NCBI GenBank assembly: GCA_017562135.1 | Contig: QEYB01000556.1 | Span: forward strand, 186,001-250,000 | DNA length: 64,000 nucleotides | Reading direction: 5' to 3' | DNA from: Dipylidium caninum | Taxonomy: Eukaryota > Platyhelminthes > Cestoda > Cyclophyllidea > Dipylidiidae | Part shown: in pieces, positions 13,997 to 24,768 of the stretch | Layout of the letters: every line of letters starts with the position of its first letter | How positions within the stretch are numbered: position 1 is the first letter of the stretch | The notes under the pieces: model-generated | Seen by the model: only the letters and a program-made list of their open reading frames with translations | The model's database searches: none | Told to the model about the DNA's origin: nothing | Made by a program: the position numbers and the translations under genes

Positions 13997-15277
13997 ACTT
14001 CAAAATATGACGTCTTAAAAGAGCCTCGAGGGTTTGTGAGGGTTTTACAACTGGTTTGACCTATTATTTTGTCGTACACATATCAACATAGGTTTTTGCT
14101 ATCTTCGCATTCGCCTCTACAACTAGCTTTCAGAGCCATATAAATATATTTGCAGAATGTGAAAAGGCTCCACCGCAGACAGTTAATTTAACACTCTCTT
14201 ATCCTTTTGCGTGAGTCTTATTATCGTGTTTATACTTGCTTAGATTGAGTGCTTTGGGAAAATGCAGTCCCATCTGCCATCCGGAATCTCCACTTTATGG
14301 GGATTATTCGTCTCACTCACAATTATATGTGTTTGTCGGGGTTATAACATTTCTTTATTGTGTCGGAATTTTGGTCTTGTATACAGTTTTTGTTGATAAA
14401 TACGAAGGAAACGTGCTTTATGGGAAAGTGGTAGGTATTTTTATAACCTTTTACGCTGTAGGACTTCGGACTCAGTGCTCTCATTACTCTATTGTGGTTC
14501 ATTGCTTCAGTAGTGTGGGCTAGTGGTGTTGATCACCTCAAGCGCTACACTTCTGCGGAGGTACTCAAAGAGGAGATTTGTAGAAATCACACCTGCATAA
14601 TTGACACCTCACAAAGTTATGCAGGAGTAAATATATCTTTGGTAAGCAATGAAACTTTATGTTGCACTTTATTTAATTGTTCACTTATCGTAAGCTTCAA
14701 TAGTGGTCTTCTACCGAGAATGGCGACTTAGCATGATTATACTACTTTACTTACAATGCTCCAAATAATCTTCTCTTCTGATGTAATTCATGCATGTAGA
14801 AATTTTTTACTTGCAGGTAGAGGAGATGTAACACCATACACTCGGCCGGATGGCGTTAAAGTCAGGCACAATTTTAGGTAGCGGGTGCTGTCTAGCACAA
14901 AAGTGCGCCTTAAAACGATACTCCGCATGCTTCAAAACCTAGTTAAAAATCATTTAGTTCTTTTGTTATTTCACAATACTCTTTCATATCTCGTATAATT
15001 ATTATTTGTAATACGGACATATTGTATGAGTATGTAGTACAAGATGAAATTATCCAGTTCTAAATTACTTAGTTAACAGACCAAGCAGTTCAGCAGAAGC
15101 GTATTTGCCCTCTTAGTGAGTTCTGACTTGTATTTTAAGGTGTTCGGATTTTCCAACACTGCACTTTGGGCGGCATCGCTTTGGTTTCTGTGGAAAGAGA
15201 CCCCCTGGTTTCGTGGTCAGAGAGACTCTCAACAACCGGAAGAGGGATTGCCTCAGGTCGATGATGGCCCTCTGTGA
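13997..15277 (+). CDS. SYP: Synaptophysin-family synaptic vesicle protein
   Basis: Five exons join in phase: 13997-14053, 14092-14210, 14244-14430, 14462-14641 and 15140-15277 (stop TGA). The first two introns (38 and 33 bp) and the third (31 bp) are very short. The spliced product is about 226 residues and carries the MARVEL-type four-span topology of the family: [21 protein letters not shown] opens TM1 (synaptophysin has [20 protein letters not shown]), GDYSSHSQLYVF leads into TM2, DFGLSALITLLWFIASVVWA is TM3, and VFGFSNTALWAASLWFLWKE is TM4. Loop cysteines on the vesicle-lumen side (AEC, GKCSPIC, EEIC-NHTC) are kept. Family members are abundant cholesterol-binding proteins of small synaptic vesicles that partner synaptobrevin. 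The first coding exon, which normally adds some 10-20 residues before KEP, lies upstream and was not found. The cytoplasmic tail after TM4 is only about 25 residues and lacks the Gly/Tyr repeats of vertebrate synaptophysin, so it could equally be called a synaptoporin-like member. Confidence 0.93.
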
Positions 15278-18200
15278 CATCCCTTACTTTTTCCCTTAGC
15301 CGTACAGAACTCTGCATATTGTGTTGTTTTTTGGCTCAATTAACCCATCTCACTTCACGCGTGCGATATGTTCTCGTTACTCTTCTGAAGAACAGCCTTA
15401 TGTTTTTATGACGTGATGACGTTAGACCGAACAAAAGTGCACTATTTTGCAGAATTCATGTAAAGGTCCTTTGTTTAACTTCCGTTTTCTCTGCTCATTC
15501 ATCGCTGACTTGATAGCACCAGCACATTGTTGTGGTTGCTCGTTCGAAAAATTCTGGAATCTACTACAGAATGGTAGCTTTAATATGAAAAAGCGGTCGT
15601 GTCCTATCCGTACAATCGGTTAAACAAATATTTCTCTAGTGTTGGGCTGGAGTGATATTATTGTACAGTGTGTACGCTAACCTTTCCGGTTACGGGTATC
15701 AGGGTCATCTCTGTCATCTACTATATGTGTTGATATCTAGCACTCCCAAATGTAAGCATTTGAAATGCAACTAACTCCATATCGGATGCGGTAACAGCAT
15801 ACCCGTATGCATACAGAAGGTGAATACGGCTGAAGTACAACCCACGCACCTGCTTGCCCAAAGCAACTGAAAAGGTGTCCATCCCCCTTCGAGCGGTATT
15901 GGCCAGATGCCAAACCGCGTTTTACTCGACGACGACACGGCAGTGGCCCACGTTTGTTGTTGCATATCCGCCCTCAGTTAGCTGAGAGCGTTGACGACTT
16001 TGGTAACCCTGTTTGCAAGCGTAGTAAACACATGCTGCCAGTTAAGCTGAGTGAATGAACCTAGACCTTCGCAAGCCTATGGAAGATTGCGCCATACTTT
16101 GGGTTCATACAAAGTAAAACGCCAAGACCGTACACGATGTGGTTAGCCTTCCCACGTCCGGTCGATCAGCTGTCATTATCTAAATTGAATTCTCCCATCG
16201 TTTTGCAGTGTATAACCAAAGTTTCAAACAAAATATGCCAACAACAGGTCTAAGATGTGATTGCGAACTTGCATACACACAAGAAATCGGTTTGCCGTGG
16301 TGTTGAGTACATTTACAACTGATGTACCCCAGGGCCCGAATGAAGTTAGGGCTTTTGTAGAAGCTTGTTTTCGAGATCTGTTAGAATTATTCCTATTCTG
16401 TTCCTCATGGTTTATAGGAATTCAGGCTTCGAATCTCATAAAATAAAATTACAGTAGTGGTCATCTAAACGATAACTTTGCCTAGTGAGTTTCAGCACAT
16501 CGCTTCCAAGACGGGACATTCGTGTTTCACACTTTTGAGGGAAAGAAGATAAATAATGTGGATAATTTGCATTTCAGTAGGATATACTGATTAATGAAAA
16601 GCAACGGAGAGGAGTTCTAGAGGAGTGAAAAATAAGGTTGAGGAGGCGGGCAGTGCCCATGTACACGGGGTCGTATACAATCGTGAGCGCCAATATTTAC
16701 ACAAGAAATGTAGAGGAGACGTCAGCACGAAGTGGATTTCGCTTACCCATTGATGCTCAGTGATGAAGCGGACGAGGAAGAGCATGAGCCGAGGGACTCG
16801 ATAGAAGCACAAGGGGCAACAGCCCGGGGTGCAAAGAGGGTCGAGAAGCGTTGATTCTCGTCAACCACAATATCCACTGGGGAGTCGACATTATTTTCTA
16901 TAACGGAGGATAGCAAATTCGAATTTTCGCATAATCGGATTCAAATAAACGTCTAAACGAAGTAGAAATAATCGCAATACAAAAACTTCACTTCTAGGAG
17001 ACATTAACTTCAGCGAGGTGATAACTAGATAGAAAAAATGCTCGACCGTGCTGTTAATATAGAAATAATGCCCATGTGGATACAGCTTTACGTTCATGTC
17101 ATCCACATGTATGTACAAAATTGAGTAATTCGTCAGCGATTAGTAAATACACTTTTAGGCGACCCTGGAAAAAGTAGTGAGATCATTAACATACGGTTTT
17201 GGGCCGGCCGAAATGAAGCGGTGTTAAGTTCATAAAATTAATTGACGATCACAGCGAATTTAAAAATGACAACATATTAATTTGCTGTCAATCTCGAAGA
17301 TGACGGCATCTGACAATTGTAAGCTGTCAATAGCGATAACTAATAAACCAAACTGCCGAATTTTTAAGAATGACAAGATTTTTGGATATAAACAGTGAGG
17401 TTTACTGGCTCGCCATTATGGTGGACAAACCAGGCGAATAGTGGGGGCATCTAGGAAAGGGAGGAAATAAAGGAAACAAACACGACAAGGCATACAAACC
17501 TCAGGCAAGTACTGGTGCTAAAACGACAAATCACGACACTGATGGTTAAAAGTTGGGAAACGGTGAAAGGGACTTTGAATAACGTGATTTTCACGCTATT
17601 TATAACATTTAATCGAAATATTTTCCACTGGCGTCCACGACTTTCTGCCAACTGTTGGGCAAGTCGGATAACATTTCTGAAAAGTCTGTATTTTTATTTA
17701 CTGAACCATTCACTCTTTTATAACACCACTTTAGTCTCGTGTTTTTCTCTGTAAAAATGAATCATAATTACGATAAAAAACATTCTGTCAGTAAATATGG
17801 GGAATGTGGTAAGATCTCATATTGTGACGGAGTTGATTTTTCAACAGTAATTGAAGCTTTATGTAGTCGAGCGCTCTCATGGGCACCTGCCCTTGCGCTC
17901 GACCGTCTGCAGTTTCGCCAGTTCGTACGGCAGGCACATTAGTCCAGATTTTTTAACCCAGCAAACCGCATGTACGACTAGTTCCTAGCTTAGACCCAAG
18001 TTCGCGGATAGTTGTCTGTGTGGATCTGAATTCCCAGTCGCCCATAATTCTTTATATCACCATGGATCGGTGGTCTTTCTCGAGGCGAGGCTTCTCATAA
18101 CGATGTTCAAATTGACGGAACGAGGTTTTTGAAACCAGCACCAGGCAGTTTTTCCCGTTATTGGATCCATGTCTAAATGCCTCATTAATGTTTCTCGAGG

Positions 18201-19090
18201 CTTGAGCTTCGCTCTGATTCAATCTGAATTCGTATGTGAAAAGTAGACGTAAGCCGCGTTTTGTTTGCATATGATTTCGGCGAAAAGTAAAATAGAACAG
18301 AGACACAAACACAAAAAAATTTATGAAATGAGTAAGGAGAATACCTTTAACAACTATAAATAAAAACATTGAGCGAACGTAACAATGCGTCTCGGTCGTA
18401 GCTGGACGAACTGAATAAAAACGCCCGTTTCATAGTTTCCAACCTATTAAATTCAGTAACAAATGGAAAGGAGGCAAACATTTTTTACATACTCATGAAA
18501 TAAGCTGGGTTAAAACGATTTAAAGCGATTGCAGCATTGCAGGATAAATGAGAAACATGGTGTCTAAGCATTACATCAGAAACCAACGCAACATTTGAAA
18601 ATGAACTTAGGATACTACAGGTTTTTCGGTCTATACCTCTGGAGAGAGGGCAGTGGGTAGAAGTCGTTTTCTCGCATACTTGTAAAATAAGAGTAAATTC
18701 GTAAAAAAACGCAAAAGGCAATGAGTACTAAGTCAGAGACCAAGATAAGATCCAGTTCAAAGTTTCTTACAACTCGGCACATAATATGCTGCTAATGCTA
18801 GCAGCTGCACTCCACTACTGCAAGGAGTATAGGGAAAGTCCTTCATTTCCCCTGTTGAGTTCACCTTATTTTACTGAACAGTACGTACACGACAGTCGCG
18901 CGGGGTCTGTTTTTGCGCCTACCAAAAAACAGCCATGAAAACTTTGGACATGATATTTAAAATTACGGGCAATCTGAAGAGAATATTATCAATTGGTATG
19001 TAAGGGAACTATTGCTTTATGATGGTAGTAGCCAACTATGGAAAATAGAAAACTTTAAATCAAATGCTCCATGGGTATAAAAAAATCATG
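15278..19090. other. Region between synaptophysin and DHHC genes
   Basis: The two genes converge on this interval. I see no supported coding exon. It contains a block of higher GC at about 15770-16160 (see findings), many short opposite-strand frames, and the first copy of a diverged direct repeat at its right end. It may hold the 3' UTR of either gene or further 3' exons of the DHHC gene. Confidence 0.45.
18835..18998. repeat. Diverged direct repeat, copy A
   Basis: Shares a colinear run of words with 20612-20752: a CTTCATTTCC-TGTTGA block, TTCACCTTA, GAACAGTACGTAC, ACGACAGTC, a GAAAACTT/GAAACTT block, ATATTTAAAA, and AATATTATCAAT. Copy A has about 35 extra bases between ACGACAGTC and the GAAAACTT block. 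It lies just outside the last proposed exon of the DHHC gene. Confidence 0.8.
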
Positions 19091-19191
19091 CTAATAAATG
19101 CCGCAGTTTCGGACAACACAGACGACAAAACTAAGCCAAGTTACAGTAGTCGTTTGAGATAACAAGTGCAAAAAACCCAAGTATTTGTTAC

Positions 19192-19523
19192 CACAGGAAT
19201 GTGTGCTCTGGGATGGGATGTCAGAGATGAAACATCTTAAGCCGAAGGGTAGATTGCGAGGCTGCACTAAAGCGGCTGATGGAAGGGCGGCTGTTCCAGT
19301 CCTATCAGCAACTGGGTGAGCTGGCAACGAGGAGACACGATCCCCCTCACTGCTGCTACCACCACCGATGCCATTGTGCAAACAACCCGAGTCTGTGTCC
19401 CCGCTTCCGCTTCTGTTACCGCCACACTCTGCCAGTACCGCGCTGGACATGCTCGTACTACCGTTTTCGTACGGAGCGCAATAGGATACCGGCTGAAAAT
19501 TGGATGAAGGGTTCAAGCGGCGC
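19192..19523 (-). CDS. Probable 3' exon of the DHHC gene (Ser/Gly-rich tail)
   Basis: Minus-strand open frame of more than 100 codons with strongly protein-like, Ser/Gly/Asp-rich composition (for example GSGDTDSGC and GIGGGSSSEGDRV), like the disordered tails of ZDHHC5/8. An acceptor AG precedes base 19523 and a GTAACA donor follows at 19191. The upstream exon of the gene (ending 21555) finishes in phase 0, whereas this frame needs phase 2, so either a short exon is missing in the 2-kb gap or the phase-0 frame is used, which would stop after 21 codons near 19458. The composition argues for the long frame. Confidence 0.55.
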
Positions 19524-20611
19524 CTTATGTCGTTGTTTTGATGTAAAAAGACAAAATTGAATAATTAAAACTGAAAGTGAGTGAATAAATAATATAATAC
19601 ACTCATTGGGAATACATATTTTACTCCAATCTTCACAATGGCGCTGTGCTTTGATATTAGCGTACATCTGGCCAAAGCTTCAATGTCGAATGGCAGTTTT
19701 AAATGTAACAATAACAATCCAAAAACTATATAGAAGGAAGTATGAATAAGGGGTAAAAGTAACAAATCGTGGCAGGAATAATAATAGCATGAAAGAGAAT
19801 AAAGTTACGACTTTATTATGAAGCTTTTGTGCCAAAGAGTAGAAGAAATCGAATGCCACAAAAGCGATGGTACATATTGCCATAGACATTTGCAGTGGTA
19901 AGAGAAGATGCTCATGCGGCCATGGCGACACAAAGAACATATAGAATGACTATACATACAAATACAAAAAGTATGGTAAAAGAATGTACAAAAATCTGTC
20001 ATCTTCAGTGTCCATATTAGCATAGACAAAGAATAAAATACATTGCAATACAAACATTTCCTACGTATATAGGACAACTACGCAGTCCTCCAATAGAATG
20101 CTCCTACGTCACCTTCAGAAATACTTATCGTCAAAAGATAAAGATTTGACCAAAAAACCTAAAACCTAACTGATGGAAACCCGTTTAGTCGTGTGGCATT
20201 ACTTTGAAAAATACTATAGTCTTTGGAAGATGGTCCAAATTTTTTACATATTCAGCTTTATGTTTCAATTAAAAAATAAACTTTCCCACATTTGAATAAT
20301 GCACGTTACAATAAAAACAAAATAAAAATCAACATATGAGTGTGATATATGCAGCATTGACGGACAAAGAGAATTAATTGGGTAAACGACTTATCGGCAG
20401 TTCGTACCTCATAGAGCACAATTAAAGGTTGACCTATTTACTCGAAAATAAAAAAAACAAATGCAATAATTTTCCAAGCGCGTAGAAAAAGAACTAAATA
20501 TGATTGTTTGCAGTCTTATTAGAAAATTGTGTACCTCATATAAGAATCGGCAGTCATACACGAAGGCACAAATAAGAATCGAGAAGTTAAAAGCTCAAAA
20601 TGGCTAACCAC

Positions 20612-20752
20612 GAAAGCCTTCATTTCCTGTTGACTTCACCTTAGTTTACCGAACAGTACGTACTGAACAGCACGTGCACGACAGTCATGGAAACTTCGAA
20701 CATATTTAAAACTACGGCCAATATGATAAGAATATTATCAATCGCTATGATA
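20612..20752. repeat. Diverged direct repeat, copy B
   Basis: Second copy of the sequence at 18835-18998, in the same orientation, about 1.8 kb away inside the proposed last intron of the DHHC gene. It carries its own small internal duplication around GAACAGTACGTACTGAACAG. The two copies look like members of a dispersed repeat family or an old segmental duplication; no terminal repeats or coding capacity are seen. Confidence 0.8.
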
Positions 20753-21554
20753 GTAAAATAACATAACCAATTGATTTAAACTGGAGCGTAAGAAGACACG
20801 ATATTCCGTGTTTTTTTTCCAAAATTTACCCCATAGCTATGAGCAACGCCTTTATTGATTGATAAAAAATCCCTACAAGGAATTCGCAAAATCACCACAC
20901 ATAAAAACTATTGAAATACAAAATAACAAATATGAAAATTTATGAAAAGTGACCTATCAATAACGACGACCTGGAAAATGATAGCTCTGGAAATTCTCAA
21001 GTTTGCTCGAAATAAAATATAGGAATCAAGTCTGTGATAAAATAATAACATAAAAACTGGCCAACGATTGCCTTGTGAGCGTTGAACGTTCATAATCCTA
21101 ATAGGTCAGTGCTGAAAAACAAAGCCACTCGGATATCTCAGGTTGGAGAGTCGTGACTTCACCATTCGATGGTTGTTTGGTTGAAACAAATTAGATATTG
21201 ATGGTTAAATGTTCCGAACGATAACATCTTCCATTCATGTGATAAAGACTAACTCAGAATATGGACAGTTAGTAGCTCATTATTAATAAGTTACTCATTT
21301 GATTCAGCCACCAATTTATATTTTTACGAATTCATTTTAAAACACAAAAATCGGAACAATATATTAATGTACAAATGAAGTCCACATCTATGGGATTAAT
21401 AGTATAAACAATAGTTCTCCCAAGGCCAAGCAAAGAGGCCTAACTACTCATACTAAACGAAGGAAGTTTAAATAATAAACAGTGAGCTCATGCATCGATT
21501 ACATTTTTTAGTAAGGCCTCATTCATAGAAGGAATGTAACATACATAGACTTAC

Positions 21555-24500
21555 CTCTCTTTTGATGTTACATGTGGGAGCGGTGTATGTTCCGACGGGG
21601 GCTGTGACGGTCTCGTTGAGTACCCTACCGTCGCTCTGTACTCGTGTCGTATCCTTTGCAGAAAAAACGCTTCGATTGCGATTGTCTACTGATACAGCAC
21701 TACTCATTACTGACACGAGTGGACCCGATATCAGCGTTCCCAAATTCGTATTGTCAAGACCTTTCCCTCCGAGGTCCACAAGTTGGTCTACTCTGCTCGA
21801 GCAGGATGTGTCCTTATTCCACACCAGAGAGTTCATTGCTCGAGGTTTTCCGACTTGTACATGCAACGAAGGGCGGTTTACCGACTTCAAAAAACGATGT
21901 CAAAGAAAATAAAATTGAATGATGTGAGTTATCGAGAATCGATTAGTAACAATTGAGATAAAAGAATGGTTGCAATACATCAAAAACGTGAAGATCATCT
22001 ACCGATTACGAAAAATAATGTTGTACTAGTTAGGGTTCTTAAGTCAAAGTATGTCGCCATTTAAAACTCAAAACAATCAAGGATGGCCACAGACTTTCAA
22101 TGGAAACTAAGCTATTCGATCAAATGTCTTCGATAACTGAAGATATTCCGATATGTAAAGTTAGCAGTTAATTATCCTTAATGTATGTAACTAATGAACC
22201 AGTATAAAAGAAGTTATATTAAATCAAGGACTTATGTAAAATTGAAATTAGACTAATATTCCCAGAAATTTGTCTTCAAACATTGGGGAGTCGAATTTAT
22301 TTATCAAACAAAATAGTTCAATACCATTTAGCCGAAGGGATTATATGGTATCAAAATGGTTAATAGTTATCAAAAAAGTAGAAATTAACCTTGGCTTCCT
22401 TAAAAATTGGATAGAGAACAGGTTCTGAAGTGATCGGTGTACGTTCCAATGAGCGAGACAATTTATGTTCTGGGATAATTTCAGCTTGATCATCACCGGT
22501 AGGTCCAAGTAACACCCGCCCACTGCCACCATCCGACGGAGCTCGTGCAAACCCACTACCATTCATAGATAGTAAATGTATCTCTTCCCTTCCCCCAGAA
22601 AATATACCATCCTTCTTGTCTATTTCCCAGCGTTTGTACATTTTCCTTTTCATATCTTTCAATTTAGTCATCTCCTTCACTGATCCCGTATCAATGTGGC
22701 TGAAAAAGTCGACAAGTAACTTAGAAAAAAGTTTAGAAGTTAGTTCATGTAGTTTGAGGACTAACTAATTTGAAGGACAGAGATACCGTAATATCTGAAA
22801 TTGGTTTAATCACTGTTAGAATAAAGCTAAGAATCCAGCCAAGGCGACTCAAATTTATGGTGAAAGACAAATAATCAACGAATATGATACTGCTATAAAT
22901 AAGCATTTAATAACCCACGTAAAGTCAGTAAACCAAGTCTCAATTTTGAAGGATACATATCTTTAAAATTAATAATTATCCGTTAAGATTCAGTGATATA
23001 AAAAATGAAAAATTGGACGCAAAAGTTTCCCTCAAAAAAAAATTGACATCGTCTGCAGACAGCAAATAAAGATATAGAAGGATTTCGAATAAGAAAACTT
23101 CAAATTCAATGAAATCATTAGTGATGTCCATCAATTTACAAGAATAAACTATGATTTAATTGTTCAAGTTGCGTTATAGGACTTCAGCTAAAAAAGTATA
23201 TAATTTGTCAGGGACTACGAGTATACTTACGAGGGATACTCCGCGCTACAGCACAATTGAAGCCAGTGGTTTGAGCAGCTAATATAATATGGATTTGAAT
23301 TGGATGGGAATTTCTTCGTTACCTGAAAGAAACCTTTAATAACAAATCAGAACGTACACTATTCATAACACTGCTCCACTTACATGCTCATTAGTCGTTA
23401 GGCCTTTCGAAAGTATACCGATATGGAACATGGTGAGACTGAAGACTGGCAAAAAGATCATTCCAACCAAAGTCATGAGAAAAATACTAATGAAACTCGT
23501 TAAGAAAAAATTAAATACCACAAAAATTGAGTCAAGACAACAAAAAGGTATATAAAACTGCTATGGAAAAACAATGACCACTTAGTTCATGGTCTATTTA
23601 GCAAAGATAATAAATGAATAGCACTTTCAAGGGAACCGGACAGAGTCTCCTCCAACTTTATTCAAAAAGGATACGCTATAATGTTGGTGTAGTAGTTTAA
23701 TGGCTGTGAGGAACTCATAAGATATACCAAAGAGACCAGAAAAACAGCCATCATGTGCAAAGACACGGTAATAAGAAAAATGAAAAAATAGCGATAATTC
23801 CGCTTGCCTATGCAGTTATTTACCCAGGGACAATGATGATCAAAGTTCTAAAAAGATAACTCACGTAACAATACAAACCAACCTCAACGCATTTGTTGCA
23901 AGTGGAACAGTGTGTTGAACGTGGGAGGCGATAGAACCTACAGGTACCGCACCACTTCGTAATTACTGCGCACTGTCGCACCTCGTATTCATGAGATGGT
24001 GGGGCGTCTATTTCATCATAATAGTGGACTTCCGTATCTAAAGCTGAATTACGATAAATGATTTAAAACAGAAAAACACACCAACGGGAAAGTAACCGGG
24101 ATCCATAAAGGTAGTTCTAGCGAAAACGCTGACGACAAATAAGGCAAAAATCAAGTGAACAACGAATATCGCCAACGATGTGTTCTGAGAAAATTCAAAG
24201 CACCTGAAAAAAATAATATAAGAGTAAGCAGTGTTTAACAGAAGAATTGCAGTAACATATTATGTACAGGAATCAGAGTCTATGTAAATTGGGAGATCAT
24301 TGAGGATAAACTATCTGGACTACCAAATTACGAGTAGGAATAGAACAAGTCACGTACACTAATCTGCAAACAAAAAATCGGAATACGAAGAAAAAAGCTA
24401 TTTACAAGGGTAGCAGAGCAGATAGTTAAATGTTTTAAAAGGCGCAATTGTTTTTGAGTAAAGGCGTCGTTAAGGTGTGCTCGTTTTTAGGTGCATTAAC

Positions 24501-24768
24501 AATATACATCATGTACAAAAGGCCAGCTATAATGGGGGAGAATCTAGAGAAAAGTGAACTACCAAACATTCCAAAATGCAAAAATTATAAAACCCTTCAT
24601 CAAGCGAAAAAAACGTTATTACGCGTAAGTTTGTTGTAAATCTTCAAAGTTGAGGGGGACGCAGACAGGATTCTGAAATCCAACTTACACAAAAATGAAA
24701 TAGACCGTGTTAAAAGAAAGCAAAAGTGCCCATGAGGCAAGGGCCGGCAATACTTCCACGAGATTCAT
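21555..24768 (-). CDS. DHHC palmitoyltransferase, ZDHHC5/8-like
   Basis: Minus-strand gene with eight exons that join in phase: 24768-24689, 24203-24082, 24043-23883, 23847-23675, 23495-23384, 23322-23231, 22699-22390 and 21884-21555. Members transfer palmitate to cysteines of membrane-associated proteins by way of an acyl-enzyme on the Cys of DHHC. TM1 is in exon 1 ([20 protein letters not shown]), TM2 in exon 2 followed by [10 protein letters not shown], as in ZDHHC5 (TFMDPGIFP). The zinc-binding Cys-rich domain spans exons 3-4: [20 protein letters not shown], then [22 protein letters not shown]3 follows at once, TM4 is in exon 5, which ends in the LTTNEH (TTxE) motif; exon 6 has the [12 protein letters not shown] segment matching ZDHHC5 VTGKFRGGVNPF. 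Exons 7-8 form a Ser-rich cytoplasmic tail. The ATG at 24768 has an in-frame stop shortly upstream, so it is the likely start unless a 5' exon exists. The gene probably continues 3' to about 19.2 kb. Confidence 0.92.

Noticed and set aside
21562..21912. 116-codon plus-strand frame
   Set aside because: It is the shadow of DHHC exon 8 on the minus strand, which joins in phase with the exon before it.
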